Positions 25,389-34,276 are shown, numbered from the stretch's first letter. The stretch is DNA of 64,000 nucleotides from Streptomyces rimosus subsp. rimosus (GCF_000720725.1 NZ_JOCQ01000018.1:1-64000); one strand, 5' to 3'. The notes: generated by a model not told the origin, from the letters alone. A program made the numbers and translations.

Positions 25389-26473
25389 CGCAGCCCGTGC
25401 GGATCCCCGCCGACGTCGACCGGGAGGACACCGTCTGGCAGGGCCTGACCGCCCGCCAGCTCCTGATCCTCGCCGTCACCGGCCTGGCGCTGTACGCCGT
25501 GTGGTCGGCCACCCGCACCGTCCTGCCCCTGGCGGCCTTCGCCACCCTGGCCCTGCCCGTCGCGGCAGCCACCGCCGCCCTGGTCCTGGGCCGGCGCGAC
25601 GGGCTGCCGCTGGACCGCCTGCTGCTCGCCGCACTCCGCCAGCGCCTCGCGCCCCAGCGCCGCCTCGCCGCCCCCGAGGGCCTGCATCCCGCACCGCCCT
25701 GGCTCACCGCCGCGGCCAGCCCCGACCCCCAGGACACCGCCATGGCCGAGGCAGGTGCGGCGCCGCTGCGCCTGCCCGCCCAAGGGGTCGCCGACACCGG
25801 GCTGGTGGACCTCGGGCAGGACGGGGTAGCGCTGGTGGCCGAGTGCACCACCGTCGACTTCGCCCTGCGCACCCCGACCGAGCAGGACGCCCTGATCGCC
25901 GCCTTCGGCCGCTACCTGCACACCCTGACCAATCCCGTGCAGGTGCTGGTGCGCGCCGAGCGCCTGGATCTGACCGCCGCGATCGCCGAGCTACGCGCCC
26001 AGGCCCCCACCCTGCCCCACCCGGCCCTGCAGGCCGCAGCCGGCGACCACGCCGACTTCCTCACCCAGCTCGCCCGCGAACAGGACCTACTGCGCCGTCA
26101 GGTCCTCCTGGTTCTGCGCGAACCCGTGCGTGCCGCCGGTCCGGTCGACGGCCTCGGCGGGCCCGGCTTCCTGGCCGATGCCACCACCCTGCTCGGTCTG
26201 GCCGGCATCGCCGTCTGTCCGCTGGATGCCGGTCAGACCACCGCTGTCCTCGCCGCAGCCTGCGCCCCCGGCAGCGTCCTCGCCCCCTCGCCCCAGATGG
26301 CCGGCGCCGACCACATCATCACCACAGCCCCTGCTCCGAGCCCCAATCCCGAGCCCGCCCTCAGCCCACCGGCCCGGGGCACCGACCACCGGTTGCGCGA
26401 GGACGCCGACGCCTTGTTCCCGTCGGACGACGCCACCGGGCACACGAGCCTGGGAACGGGGCCGTCGTGGTGA
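25385..26473 (+). CDS. PrgI/VirB3-like T4SS membrane protein with large C-terminal domain
   Basis: 362 aa. The PrgI-type N-terminus reads RIPADVDREDTVWQGLTARQ followed by two closely spaced helices (LLILAVTGLALYAVW, LPLAAFATLALPVAAATAAL) and LGRRDGLPLDRLLLAALRQR. The remaining ~250 residues (GLVDLGQDGVALVAECTTVD, FGRYLHTLTNPVQVLVRAER) form the soluble domain that often accompanies PrgI in actinobacterial elements. It overlaps neighbours on both sides (ATGA and GTGA). Such proteins anchor the VirB4 ATPase at the membrane. Confidence 0.78.
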   Translation: MTQPVRIPADVDREDTVWQGLTARQLLILAVTGLALYAVWSATRTVLPLAAFATLALPVAAATAALVLGRRDGLPLDRLLLAALRQRLAPQRRLAAPEGLHPAPPWLTAAASPDPQDTAMAEAGAAPLRLPAQGVADTGLVDLGQDGVALVAECTTVDFALRTPTEQDALIAAFGRYLHTLTNPVQVLVRAERLDLTAAIAELRAQAPTLPHPALQAAAGDHADFLTQLAREQDLLRRQVLLVLREPVRAAGPVDGLGGPGFLADATTLLGLAGIAVCPLDAGQTTAVLAAACAPGSVLAPSPQMAGADHIITTAPAPSPNPEPALSPPARGTDHRLREDADALFPSDDATGHTSLGTGPSW

Positions 26474-28382
26474 AGCACCGCCGCACGGCACCGGCCCGGA
26501 CCGGCCAACGACCCGATCCGCGCGCCATGCCACCGGCCGCCGACGCCACCGCCGCGTTCTTGCCCGAGGCGGTCACCGTCGCCCCGCGTCACCTGGACGT
26601 CGGCGACGCCTGGGTGGCGTCCTTCGCCGTCACCGGCTACCCGCGCGAAGTCCAGCCCGGCTGGCTGCAGCCCCTGCTCACCTACCCCGGCCGCCTGGAT
26701 GTCGCCCTGCACATCGAGCCGATCGATCCGCTCACCGCCGCCCGCCGCCTCAAGCGCCAGCTCGCCCGCCTGGAATCCGGCCGCCGCCACACCCAGGAAC
26801 AGGGCCGCCTGCTGGACCCGCAGGTCGAAGCAGCCACCGAGGACGCCTACGAGTTGTCCGCCCGCGTCGCCCACGGCGAGGGCAAACTCTTCCGCCTCGG
26901 CCTCTACCTCACCGTCCGCGCCCTCAGCGCACAGCACCTGACCCAGGAGGTGGCGGCGGTGCGCGCGCTGGCCGCGAGCCTGCTGCTGGACGCCAAGCCC
27001 ACCACCTACCGCAGCCTGCAAGGCTGGCTGACCTGCCTGCCCCTCGGCCTGGACCGCATCACGCTGCGCCGCACCGTCGACACCGGTGCGCTGGCCGCGG
27101 CCTTCCCCTTCACCAGTCCCGATCTGCCGGCGCCTGCCCCGGCCTCGGCCGCCGCCCCCGCCGGTGTGCTGTACGGCTACAACACCGCCAGCCAGGGCCT
27201 GGTGCACTGGGACCGCTTCGCCCAGGACAACCACAACGCCGTCATCCTCGGCCGCTCCGGCGCCGGCAAGTCCTACCTCGTCAAACTCGAAGTGCTGCGC
27301 TCCCTCTACCGCGGCATCGACGCCCACATCATCGACCCCGAAGACGAATACACCCGCCTCGCCGAAGCCGTCGGCGGCGTCTGCCTGCGCCTGGGCACCG
27401 AGAGTGTCCGCCTCAACCCCTTCGACCTCCCCCTCCGGACCGGGCCGAGCGGGCGGCCCGCCGCGCCGCGCGACGCCCTGGTGCGCCGGTCGCTGTTCCT
27501 GCACACCGCGCTGGCCGTCCTGCTCGACGCCCCACCCACCCCGGTCCAGCGGGCCGTCCTCGACCAGGCGATCGCCGCCACCTACCAGCAGGCCGGGATC
27601 ACCGCCGACCCGCGTACCTGGACCCGCCCGCCCCCGCTGCTGGCCGACCTCGCCACCGTCCTTACGGGCTGTGCGCAGCCGACGGGCCGGGACCTGGCGG
27701 ACCAATTGCACCCCTTCGTCCGCGGCGCCTTCGCCGACCTGTTCGCGGGCCCGACCACCACCCGCCCCGACGGGCACCTGGTCGTCTACTGTCTGCGCGA
27801 TCTGCCCGACGAACTCCAGGCCATCGGCACCCTGCTGGTGCTCGACGCCATCTGGCAGCACGTCAGCGACCCCGCGCGCCGCCGTCCCCGCTACGTGGTG
27901 GCCGACGAGGCCTGGCTGCTGATGCAGCAACCGGCTGGCGCCGACTTCCTCTTCCGCATGGCCAAGGCCGCCCGCAAACACTGGGCCGGCCTGACGGTGG
28001 CCACCCAGGACACCGCCGACGTCCTGGCCACCGACCTGGGCCAGGCGGTCGTCACCAACGCCGCCACCCAGATCCTGCTGCGCCAGGCCCCGCAGGCCAT
28101 CGACGAAATCACCGCCGTCTTCGACCTGTCCGAGGGCGAGCGGGCCTTCCTGCTCACCGCCGGGCGCGGGCAGGGCCTGCTGTCCCCGGCACCCACCGCA
28201 CCGCCTTCCAGGCCGCCGCCTCCCCCACCGAACACCACCTGATCACCACCGACCCCGCCGAACTCGCCACCTACACGCCGCAGACCACCGCGGACGCCGC
28301 TGTGGACACTTCCGTCGGTCAGCACGAGGTGGACTTGTTCGACGAAGCCCCGGACCCGCCGGTCGAGTTCGGCGTCGCATGA
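26470..28382 (+). CDS. VirB4/TraE-like T4SS ATPase, frameshifted near the C-terminus
   Basis: Conjugation ATPase. Start GTG overlaps the PrgI stop. N-terminal domain (FLPEAVTVAPRHLDVGDAWV, FAVTGYPREVQPGWLQPLLT), then the motor domain: Walker A GRSGAGKSYLVKLE (about residues 260-273), IDPEDEYTRLAEAVGG, Walker B YVVADEAWLLM and the ATQDTADVLATDLGQAVVTN arm. Near 28186 one base appears to be missing: the frame leaves at QGLLSP, while the natural C-terminus GTHRTAFQAAASPTEHHLIT ... EFGVA continues in another frame to 28382. The site is a run of four C, so this may be an assembly error; if real, the last ~65 residues are lost and protein ends at 28242. Confidence 0.85.
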
Positions 28383-28480
28383 GATCCACACGGTAGTCCC
28401 GTAGCAGCGCTGTCCCTGTCCGCCACCGACAACAGGGGCCCACTTCGCCAGAAGGGTTCGTCAGAAAGGCAGGATCACCC

Positions 28481-28830
28481 GTGCTCCACCGCTTGCTCAG
28501 CGCCGTACGGGTCCGGTCCTCGCCCCACACCCCCGCCACCGGCGGCCTGCTGCCCGACCTTCTGCGCGACCCCACGGGCAGCTGGCACGCCCTGCTCACC
28601 CACCTCCGCGACACACTGACTACCTGGGGGCCAACCACCGCCGCCAGCCTGGCCGCAGGCGCCCTCGTCCTGCGCCTCGGCCGCACGTGGCAACAGCAGC
28701 GCGCCCACCGGCGCCTCGCGCGGGGTGCACAGATCATCACCGTTCTGCCGCCGCCCAACGCGAGCCCGGACGACGCGCCAGCCCTGTGGGCGCACCTGGC
28801 GGGCCTGCTCCTGCCCGCCCGCCGCCGCCC
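28481..28830 (+). pseudogene. Truncated T4SS-associated gene (N-terminal fragment)
   Basis: From GTG at 28481 about 116 codons look real: RVRSSPHTPATGGLLPDLLR, a membrane segment TAASLAAGALVLRLGRTW, and RRLARGAQIITVLPPPNASP followed by LWAHLAGLLLPARRR. This is the type of protein that follows VirB4 in actinobacterial conjugation modules (large coupling or peptidoglycan-region protein). After LLLPARRR the coding character ends and a CRISPR-like remnant begins, so the rest of the gene and the downstream transfer genes have been lost. Confidence 0.5.
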
Positions 28831-28880
28831 CTGCGCCCGCCGTGCCACGGTGTGCACGACAGCCTGTGGCGAATCGCCGC

Positions 28881-29009
28881 CCGTGCGGGGGTGGTCCCTA
28901 CGACAAGGCCGCCCGCAAGTGGCGGTACCGGTGGTCCCCACGCGTGCGGGGGTGGTCCCGACTTCACGCTGGGCCTCGGGGTGGTCCCCGCGAAGGCGAA
29001 GGTGATCCG
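28881..29009. CRISPR. Short type I-E-like CRISPR remnant
   Basis: One complete 29-nt repeat at 28931-28959 (GTGGTCCCCACG...GCGGGGGTGGTCCC, imperfect palindrome in the middle). A 5'-eroded copy ends at 28898, its 3' 18 bases 28881-28898 matching. The two are separated by a 32-nt spacer, 28899-28930, the standard I-E length. A third, degenerate copy (GTGGTCCCCGCGAAGG...) starts at 28981 after a 21-nt gap. No cas gene is in the window. The repeat type matches those common in streptomycetes. Confidence 0.6.
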
Positions 29010-29795
29010 CCCCTGGCTTGGACGTGCCCGGTGCACTCGGACGCTGCGACGGTGATGATGCCGTCGGACTGGGTGAAGACGCTGCTGTCGGCTGTCGGCT
29101 GTCGGCTGTCGGCTGTCGGCTGTCGGCTGTCGGCTGTCGGGGCGAGCATGTGGCGATCGGTCTTGACCATGCCGATCGCTGCACCGAGCCCGAGCGGTTC
29201 GCGGCCGTCGCGCTGTATGACCGTGCTGGTGCGGGAGTCGACGCCGCTCAGCTCACTCGTCACGCGATCACCGCCCAGGCCATGCCCCCATCGAGGGCTC
29301 AAGAGGCGAGCTCGGGTGGCCGGTCCGTCCACGGCACGGCCATCTCAGCCCGGGCACCGCCCGCTGTTCGCGCAGCTGCTCCAGCCGTACCGCGAGCAGG
29401 TACTCGGCCGTGCACTGCCGGACCGCTTCGGCGGCGGCCGCAGCCTGACGGCTCGCGGTCCTACCGCTGCATGGCAGCAGCACGGGCCTCGTCACGCCGG
29501 ACCTGCTCCGCGCGGGCGTGCTCGATGTCCTCCGCCTTGAGGGCCGCAGGACATCCCTGGCACTGCTACCGACTCCGCTTCTGTCCACACTCACGGCTCC
29601 GGCCACGTTCCCGGCCCTGTGTCCGGTCGCTTCTCCGTCTGCGGGCGTAGACCAACAGGTGCAACTGGGACTACCGCAGAGGTTTACAACAGGGCCTTGA
29701 TCTGCAGCGGGCGGTTGATGTGCGCCCCGCCCCGGCTTGATTACTGTTCGAGCGCGCCGCACGACGGCGCACAACTGAGACAGGGGGAAGCACGA
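29010..29795. other. Decayed region with minus-strand coding relics
   Basis: No intact gene. On the minus strand about 29150-29260 shows good codon bias (SGVDSRTSTVIQRDGREPLG, then AAIGMVKTDRHMLA), and 29040-29080 reads VFTQSDGIITVAASECTG. The two pieces are separated by the 8 x 7 bp tandem repeat, so an expanding repeat appears to sit inside a former gene. A further relic near 29340-29420 (AEYLLAVRLEQLREQRAVPG) may belong to another lost gene. Upstream of 29796 the sequence becomes the promoter of the secreted-protein pair. Confidence 0.45.
29085..29140. repeat. Perfect tandem repeat, eight copies of CTGTCGG
   Basis: Eight uninterrupted 7-bp units. Three units equal 21 bp, so on the minus strand the frame encodes PTADSRQ repeated. 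Copy number is likely to vary between isolates. Confidence 0.95.
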
Positions 29796-30212
29796 GTGAA
29801 CAGGATCAGGACCGTACTGGTCGGAGCGACTGCGGTGGCACTGACCGGCGCCGCCCTGGTGGGCCCGGCGCAGGCGGAGCCGGTGGGGAAGACGCCGACG
29901 CATACGCGGACGGCCTCGGCGTCCGTCACGGTGAAGGGTCTGCTGCCCAGCGTGGAGATCCGGGTGAAGACGCGGTACTCCGACAAGATCCGGATCAAGG
30001 GGTACAACCAGTACAACGAGTGGGTGATCAGCCCGTGGTTCAAGAGCCCCAGCGACTGGACCCTGGTCAACGACTGGTGGTGGAGGAAGTCGGCGACCGT
30101 GCGGATCGAGGGCGTTCAGACACGCGGCAACAAGCACCGCGAGGCGTATTGCACCATTTCCAATGATCACCGTGGGAATCAGTTCTCCTGCGACATGTGG
30201 AGCAAACTCTAA
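29796..30212 (+). CDS. Secreted protein, first of a tandem paralogous pair
   Basis: 138 aa from GTG (GGGGGAAG upstream). Signal peptide VNRIRTVLVGATAVALTGAA with AQA cleavage. Mature core: VEIRVKTRYSDKIRIKGYNQ, SPWFKSPSDWTLVNDWWWRK, VRIEGVQTRG, then two Cys (EAYCTISN and QFSCDMWSKL). It aligns with the next gene over its whole mature length (about half identical). The WTLVNDWWW motif and the Lys/Arg-rich strand suggest a beta-rich extracellular binding protein with one disulfide. No family recognised. Confidence 0.8.
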   Translation: MNRIRTVLVGATAVALTGAALVGPAQAEPVGKTPTHTRTASASVTVKGLLPSVEIRVKTRYSDKIRIKGYNQYNEWVISPWFKSPSDWTLVNDWWWRKSATVRIEGVQTRGNKHREAYCTISNDHRGNQFSCDMWSKL

Positions 30213-30243
30213 TACCGGCGAACCCGAGCAGGAGACCAAGCAC

Positions 30244-30660
30244 ATGAACAAGCTCAAGATGTCCGTGGCCGTCCTCGCCCTCGCGGCCCTGGCCGGCACG
30301 GGTCTCGCTGCCCCGGCCCAGGCAGCCCCGGCGGCAGGGACGACCGCCGCGACGCAGGACGCCCCGGCCGCTGCCCCGGCGGTGAAGCGGCAGTACCACT
30401 ACGAGGTCCGGGTCAAGACACGCTACTCGGACAAGATTCGGATCACCGGGATCAACCAGCACGGCAACAAGGTGACCAGCCCGTGGGTCAAGAGCCCCAA
30501 CGACTGGACCCTGGTCAACGACTGGTGGTGGAAGGGCAAGCAGTCCATCGTCATCCAGGGCGTTCGGAACGCGACCGGCAAGTGGTACAAGATGTCCTGC
30601 TATCTGCCGGAGTACCAGGACTCCAACCAGTTCAGCTGTGACGGCTGGAACAGTCTCTGA
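30244..30660 (+). CDS. Secreted protein, second of a tandem paralogous pair
   Basis: Also exactly 138 aa, starting 31 bp after the previous stop with GCAGGAG before the ATG. Signal peptide MNKLKMSVAVLALAALAGTG, AQA cleavage, Ala-rich linker, then VRVKTRYSDKIRITGINQHG, SPWVKSPNDWTLVNDWWWKG, IVIQGVRNATGKWYKMSC and NQFSCDGWNSL. The two Cys and the WTLVNDWWW core are conserved with the upstream gene; linker and signal peptide differ. Probable operon from a tandem duplication. Function unknown. Confidence 0.85.
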   Translation: MNKLKMSVAVLALAALAGTGLAAPAQAAPAAGTTAATQDAPAAAPAVKRQYHYEVRVKTRYSDKIRITGINQHGNKVTSPWVKSPNDWTLVNDWWWKGKQSIVIQGVRNATGKWYKMSCYLPEYQDSNQFSCDGWNSL

Positions 30661-30856
30661 CAGGTCGTCCTCACCTCTCTTCGGCCCGGCCCGGTCGCGT
30701 ACTGCACGCCGCCAGGCCGGGCTGCCCCGTAGGACGACGGCGATCCAGCGCACAGTGGTCGTCAAGCAGGCCGCGTTCACTCCAGTGCCGTGCGGAAGCT
30801 CAGGCGGGAGGCGCCAGGTCATGCGACGGCTTCTTTGCACCGTTGCGAGGGGTTCC

Positions 30857-30884
30857 TCCAGTGGACCGGCTCCGCTCCACTGGA
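30857..30884. terminator. Hairpin between convergent genes
   Basis: Perfect 9-bp arms TCCAGTGGA and TCCACTGGA with a 10-nt loop, between the secreted pair and the convergent zinc-finger-like gene. Confidence 0.4.
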
Positions 30885-30930
30885 AACGACATAGCACCAC
30901 GTTGGCCCGGACAGCGCGATGGCGGGTACC

Positions 30931-31506
30931 TCAGCCCCACAGCTTGCGGATGAGCTCCTTCGTCCACTTCACTACGGTTCCCGCCCTCTCCTGCGCGGCC
31001 GAGAAGGCCGGGCTTTGGCCACAGGACGCGGGGCCGGTACTGGCGTTCGCCGCGGGCGCCCTTCTGCTTCTCGCCGGGGCCAAGGCGGTCGTCGCTCTGC
31101 GGGACGCGTCGCAGGCGTTCGTCGTGGGGAAGCTGTCGCTTCTCGCTGATGCCGACGCGATCGTCGTTGTCGCGTCGCACGGCTTGCCCGATCCGGCGTG
31201 ACATCGCGGGCACATCATTCGGTACCAGTCGTCGCGTGGCACTTGGTGGTGCAGCCGGGCCAGGGCCTTCTTGCCCACCTCCTGCGCCTGGCCTTCCCAG
31301 CCGACCTTTCTGATCGTTTCGGAATGACAGCCGCGTCCGTCGCTGCCGCACGTCGGGCGCTGTCCCGTTCCGAGTAATTTCGCGATCCGCTGAGCGGCCT
31401 CGTCTGGTGGCAGTTCGGCCGGCCAGGGCAGTCGTCCGGCGCTGTCTCGAACTGGGTTTTCATCATGATCCAGGGGGGCGAACTGCCAGCCCGGCAGTTT
31501 CCTCAT
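30931..31506 (-). pseudogene. Zinc-finger-like small protein gene, probably frameshifted
   Basis: The frame opens MRKLPGWQFAPLDHDENPVR and contains a CPRCHAGSGKPCD knuckle. In actinobacterial zinc fingers of this kind the motif continues with a charged stretch and a PHxxR; that continuation (DDRVGISEKRQLPHDERLRR) lies in a different frame with better codon bias, implying a one-base loss near 31180. The last codons (VVKWTKELIRKLWG, stop at 30931) again look coding in the first frame, so a second compensating change may exist. Upstream, RPTCGSDGRGCHSETIR gives another Cys pair. Nucleic-acid binding is plausible only. Confidence 0.4.
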
Positions 31507-31644
31507 GGCACTCGTCGGGGCTGTGACGGATCGCAGCGCAGGCCGCTGTGAAAGCGGCGTCGGCGGCGCGTTGGCCCTTCCGGAGCGAAACCACCGGCCG
31601 ACCTTATCGACGGCTTCAATGAGTCAGCGACCTTGGCCACCCCG

Positions 31645-31970
31645 GACAACTGCGGATTCCCGACCGGACCGCGCTCGCAGGTGTGCTTTACGTGCTGGGG
31701 GCCGGCATTCCTTGGCGCGACGTGCCAGCAGAGACCGTAGGCCGCTCCGGAATCACTGCATGGCGCAGGCTGGCTGAGGGACTGGCCGAAGCTGGCGTGT
31801 GGGCCCGAGCTTCGATAGGGGGGCCACGTCGGTCTCTCCCCGGCCGACCGCGCCCGTCCCGGGGCCGCGGAGCGCGTGTTCGCCTGGCTGCACCAGTTCA
31901 AGCGCCTACGCATCCGATACGAGCAGCGGGCAGACCTTCACCAGGGGCTCCTCGAAGTGGTGCCGCCTGA
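31645..31970 (+). pseudogene. IS5-family transposase remnant
   Basis: Reads PDRTALAGVLYVLGAGIPWR, DVPAETVGRSGITAWRRLAE then, after an internal deletion and frame change, ERVFAWLHQFKRLRIRYEQR near 31870-31925, the conserved C-terminal end of IS5/IS1647-type transposases. The central part with two of the three DDE residues is missing. Not functional. Confidence 0.6.
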
Positions 31971-32404
31971 GCAGGCAGGCTGGTTCGACGGTGGTGAGCC
32001 GCGCAGCGGGGCGTGACCGAGTGCGACGATGTCAGCCGGCGACGCCTGCGTACCGCGTTGCGTCAAGGAGTCTCAGGCGCTTCCGGCATCACCCCGGCTC
32101 CGTAGCAACGTTCCCGTCGCGTCACCCTTGCGGGTGAATAGGCGGTTGTCATACCGCATGGCAGGGAATGCGCTTGTCGGCACACTTTTCCATCCCAACT
32201 CGTCGCGCACGCCAGCCGGTTGAGCGCCCCATCCTTCGCTCCCATGTGAGGACGCTCCCGGCATCTTCAGACCTACCACACGCTTTGCGCTTCTTCCTGA
32301 ACCACTTCGGTTACTTATGGCCCAACAGGCCGCTTCCTTCTCTTTTGCCATCTCAGTTGCGCCCGACTGCACGTCTAACCGGAGAACGTGAAAGGAGTGG
32401 AGCG
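31971..32404. other. Upstream region of the prenyltransferase fusion gene
   Basis: No gene. From about 32150 the sequence is less GC-rich than its surroundings, with pyrimidine-rich stretches (for example CTTCCTTCTCTTTTGCC near 32333), as expected of a promoter region. AAGGAG at 32391-32396 sits 7 bases from a TTG that I take as the start of the next gene. Confidence 0.5.
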
Positions 32405-34276
32405 TTGAGTATCTCGGAAGCGCCCGGCGCGGGCGCGCCGCGGCGCAATTCGGCAGGGTCTCGTTCCGTACCGCCGGCTCGCCGCCCGCCGCCGCACCCG
32501 TCGGGAGCGCGTCCGCCGGCTGTCGACGCCGGGCGCATGCCCCGCCACGTGGCGATCGTGATGGACGGCAACGGCCGGTGGGCCACGGCACGGGGCCGAC
32601 CGCGTCATGAGGGACACGAGGCCGGGGCTGCCGCTCTGCAGGATGTTGTTCATGGCGCCCTGGAAGCCGGCTTTCCCTACCTGACGCTCTATGCCTTCTC
32701 CACCGAGAACTGGGGCCGTCCGAAGGAAGAGCTCCAGCACCTGCTGGACATTTTCCACGGCATGTACGCCGACGCCTCCAGCATGGACGAAGAGCAGTCC
32801 TTGGGAGTGCGGATGCGTTGGGCGGGCCGACGCACCCGTCTTCCGAACTCGCTGGGCAGGGCTCTGTGCCGCGCCGAGGCAAAGACGCGGCACGGCACCG
32901 CTCTGACGCTCACCCTGTGCCTGGACTACGGCGGCCGGTTGGAGATCACTGAGGCTGCGGCTGCCCTCGCCCGGGACGTCGGCAGCGGCCGGATCGGCGT
33001 CTCGGACATCGACGAAGCCCTGTTCAGCCGGTACCTGAGCGTGCCGGAACTTCCGGACGTGGATCTGCTGATACGTACCGGGGGCCAGCTGCGAACCTCC
33101 AACTTCCTCCCCTGGCAGTCCACATACGCCGAGCTGTATTTCACCGACACGCTGTGGCCCGACATGGACCGGCGCGACCTGTGGCAGGCCCTGATCACCT
33201 ACACCGGACGCAAGCGCACCCACGGCAGGGTCACGGCTGCACCGTCCCGTACTGCGTCCCGTATTGCCGCAGAGAAGCCCACGGTCTCGTACAGCGTCGA
33301 GCAGCACCACCGGGGCCTGTCCCTCGCCGACCAGTGGGCCCTCGTCCGGGCGGGTATCACCGACCCGACGCTGCGTGCGGCCTACGGCCACTGCCGTCAC
33401 CTGGTGGCCGACCGGGTGGGCAGCCTTCTCGACTGGGGCACCTGGGCCGTGCCCGCACGTCGCCGCCCCTACCTGTGGGCCCTGGTGGCCGCGCTCGCCG
33501 AAGCCGACGACCTGGTCGACTCGTCAGCCGGTCTGGAGGAACGTATGGCCGACTTCGACGCGTACAGCCGGATGATGTGCGGTGTTCTCAGCGGCACCGA
33601 GAGCCCCGAGCACCCGGTCGCGCGTGCCTGGCTGCACACCGTGCGCGCGTGCGGCATCGACACCGACGTCTACCTCACTTGCTTGCGGGGGCTGCGTGAC
33701 GACTTCACCGTGACCAGCTACGCCACCTACGCGGACTTGCGCTGCTACATCAACGCCGTCGCCATGACGTCCTTCAGCATGTTTCTTCCGGCTCTCGGCA
33801 TGAGCAGCGCACAGGCGGAGGAGCAGGTGCCGGTCCTGTCCGAAGCGCAGCAGCTCACCAACATCATCCGTGACGTGGGGGCCGACGCCCGGCAACTCGG
33901 CCGCATCTATCTGCCGCGAGAGGACCTCGACCGGTTCGCGGTCGAGCCTGGGGACCTGTACCGCCCGCGAGCCACCGATGCGGTGCGGGAGTTGATCCGC
34001 TTCGAGTGCGAACGCGCGCACGCCCTGTGGGAAGAGGGGGCGCGCCACATCGATGAACTGCCCTTTCGCTACCGGGCGATATGGACTGCCGGTATCGCCT
34101 TCTCCCGCGAGATCCTCCGGATGATCGCCCGGCATGACTACGACGTCCTCGCGGCCGGTCGGCAGGGCTTCTTGCCCGTGTGGCCGTCCGGAACCGCGAA
34201 GGACCCGCGGGCCGCCCCCACCGCGTCCGACGGTGGCGAGCAGCCGCCGGGCCCCCTGAGCCGCAACGACACGTGA
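32405..34276 (+). CDS. Fusion of cis-prenyltransferase (UppS fold) and squalene/phytoene-synthase-like domain
   Basis: 623 aa from a TTG start with ideal ribosome site. Domain 1 (45-275): MPRHVAIVMDGNGRWA with catalytic Asp54, GHEAG, LYAFSTENWGRP (99-106), IRTGGQLRTSNF (223-234) and YAELYFTDTLWPD with the Mg-binding Glu243. Domain 2 (295-590): YSVEQHHRGLSLADQWALVR, first Asp motif ADDLVD (D368, D372), YATYADLRCYINAVAM, and second motif NIIRDVGAD (D490, D494) then GRIYLPREDL. Both active sites look complete. Each domain alone is ordinary; the fusion implies that a Z-configured prenyl diphosphate is passed to a head-to-head coupling domain. No desaturase or cyclase is adjacent. Function of the product unknown. 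Confidence 0.92.
   Translation: MSISEAPGAGAPRRNSAGSRSVPPARRPPPHPSGARPPAVDAGRMPRHVAIVMDGNGRWATARGRPRHEGHEAGAAALQDVVHGALEAGFPYLTLYAFSTENWGRPKEELQHLLDIFHGMYADASSMDEEQSLGVRMRWAGRRTRLPNSLGRALCRAEAKTRHGTALTLTLCLDYGGRLEITEAAAALARDVGSGRIGVSDIDEALFSRYLSVPELPDVDLLIRTGGQLRTSNFLPWQSTYAELYFTDTLWPDMDRRDLWQALITYTGRKRTHGRVTAAPSRTASRIAAEKPTVSYSVEQHHRGLSLADQWALVRAGITDPTLRAAYGHCRHLVADRVGSLLDWGTWAVPARRRPYLWALVAALAEADDLVDSSAGLEERMADFDAYSRMMCGVLSGTESPEHPVARAWLHTVRACGIDTDVYLTCLRGLRDDFTVTSYATYADLRCYINAVAMTSFSMFLPALGMSSAQAEEQVPVLSEAQQLTNIIRDVGADARQLGRIYLPREDLDRFAVEPGDLYRPRATDAVRELIRFECERAHALWEEGARHIDELPFRYRAIWTAGIAFSREILRMIARHDYDVLAAGRQGFLPVWPSGTAKDPRAAPTASDGGEQPPGPLSRNDT

Noticed and set aside
24886..26469. Long N-terminal extension of the VirB4 frame upstream of its GTG
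   Set aside because: It runs through the VirB6-like tail and the PrgI-like gene in another frame and is Pro/Arg-rich junk; the VirB4 start at 26470 overlaps the preceding stop as expected in this operon.
28881..29009. A functional CRISPR-Cas system
   Set aside because: Only one complete repeat and no cas genes in the window; reported as a remnant.
30755..30800. Third copy of the duplicated leader (GTCGTCAAGCAGGCCGCGTTCACTC resemblance, split over the region)
   Set aside because: Similarity covers only about 20 bases and the other landmark words are missing.
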